Part shown: positions 21,749 to 22,282 of the stretch, piece by piece
Position numbering within the stretch: the stretch's first letter is position 1
Layout of the letters: the number at the start of each line of letters is the position of its first letter
NCBI RefSeq assembly: GCF_030152825.1
Contig: NZ_JASLIP010000058.1
Coordinates: forward strand, 1 to 22,282
Length of the DNA: 22,282 bases
Source of the DNA: Corynebacterium sp.
GTDB taxonomy: Bacteria; Actinomycetota; Actinomycetes; Mycobacteriales; Mycobacteriaceae
Reading direction: 5' to 3'
Program-made: the position numbers and the translations under genes
The notes under the pieces: generated by a model
Database searches by the model: none
The model's input: the letters and a program-made list of their open reading frames with translations, nothing else
Told to the model about the DNA's origin: nothing

Positions 21749-22282
21749 ATGCGCGCACTGAGCATCGCCACCGTCGTTGTCGCTGTCGCGGGCTATCTGG
21801 TCATCTGGATCGCCTCCAAGGCCCTGCCGCCCGCAAGCTATGTGGACTTCATGGTCTTCTGGGGGCTGTTCTTCGCCCTCACCGGGCTGATCGACGGCCT
21901 CATGCAGGAGACCGCCCGCGGCGTGACCGCCGCCCGGCACAATATTGAGGGCGCCGAACCACGGGACACGGTCGCCAACCGCGGATCCGCCCGCCCCTTC
22001 ACTCTGGCCGGTGGCTTCGCCCTCTCCTTCGGACTACTCGCCCTGGTCTCCGCCCCGCTGTGGGCCACCAGCGTGAGCCCCGCCCACCCCCTGTGGGCCA
22101 CCATCCTCACCGCCACGGGGCTCGCGAGCTTCGCCTTCCAGGCCATCCTCTGCGGGCTGATCTCCGCTGCCTCCCGCTGGCGCGAGTTCGCCTGGCTCAT
22201 CGCCATCGACTCCGGGATACGTCTGCTACTCGCAGCGCTCGCCTGGTGGCTGGGCTGGGGCGTGGTCTCCTTCTTCATCATC
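21749..22282 (+). CDS. Polytopic membrane protein, possible polysaccharide flippase (partial, 3' end outside)
   Basis: ATG 21749 with GGGAGGTG about nine bases upstream opens a frame that stays open to the end of the window (178 residues). It has at least four hydrophobic segments: about 5-23, 31-51, 86-107 and 116-138, with another near 149-178. The stretch SYVDFMVFWGLFFALTGLIDGLMQETARG resembles the second helix region of Wzx/MATE-like polysaccharide exporters, in which a Phe/Trp-rich helix is followed by a Gln-Glu-(Thr/Val) turn. This is a memory-based impression only. The location beside a mycolyltransferase fits an envelope role. The missing C-terminal half prevents a firm call. Confidence 0.7.
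   Translation, partial: MRALSIATVVVAVAGYLVIWIASKALPPASYVDFMVFWGLFFALTGLIDGLMQETARGVTAARHNIEGAEPRDTVANRGSARPFTLAGGFALSFGLLALVSAPLWATSVSPAHPLWATILTATGLASFAFQAILCGLISAASRWREFAWLIAIDSGIRLLLAALAWWLGWGVVSFFII

Overview
The window looks like chromosomal DNA of a mycolic-acid-containing actinobacterium, most probably a Corynebacterium. The evidence is high GC with GC-ending codons, a mycolyltransferase of the antigen-85 type, a RamB-type regulator, an actinobacterial dCTP deaminase, an LppP/LprE-type lipoprotein, an LssY_C membrane protein and frequent GTG starts. The order lpd / membrane protein / ramB resembles, from memory, the lpd-ramB neighbourhood of C. glutamicum. No insertion sequence, phage gene, integron or CRISPR array was seen. 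The window is mostly core genome with a strong cell-envelope theme.

Layout. 1-300: the 3' end of an Ala/Pro-rich gene and a strong hairpin terminator. 306-1295 (-): an unrecognised soluble protein. Its probable promoter, about 160 bp upstream, carries a RamB-like box. 1604-4157 (+): a compact three-gene envelope group of a Cys-rich membrane-anchored protein, a J-domain-like two-TM protein and a LppP/LprE lipoprotein. 4154-5897 (-): 3-methyladenine DNA glycosylase downstream of a secreted alpha/beta-hydrolase. The hydrolase promoter carries three 9-bp-phased direct repeats. 6072-8225 (+): a disordered single-TM protein and the aminotransferase AlaT, with mutually exclusive hairpins in front of alaT. 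8316-13803 (-): dcd, then a complete osmoprotectant-type ABC importer (ATPase, two permeases, binding lipoprotein), then UDP-glucose dehydrogenase, all in one direction. 13981-14051 (+): tRNA-Gly(CCC) with its promoter and terminator. 14241-17331 (+): an LssY_C membrane protein and ramB. 17390-20298 (-): a membrane protein, lpd, and just upstream of lpd a 36-codon ORF. 20561-22282 (+): a mycolyltransferase and the 5' part of a polytopic membrane protein.

How the parts may work together. RamB controls acetate and central carbon metabolism in C. glutamicum, and Lpd is the E3 subunit of the 2-oxoacid dehydrogenases, so this corner concerns pyruvate/acetyl-CoA metabolism. AlaT links pyruvate to alanine. 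The mycolyltransferase, secreted hydrolase, lipoprotein, UDP-glucuronate-forming Ugd and the small amphipathic ORF point to the mycomembrane and its polysaccharides. The most interesting item is the short ORF at 20188-20298 (-). It encodes a signal-less amphipathic peptide resembling the short alpha-helical PorA/PorH porins of corynebacteria, and it lies divergent to a mycolyltransferase, the enzyme class that builds the membrane such porins sit in. Several genes also have a -10-like hexamer only 6-9 nt before the start codon, suggesting leaderless transcripts.
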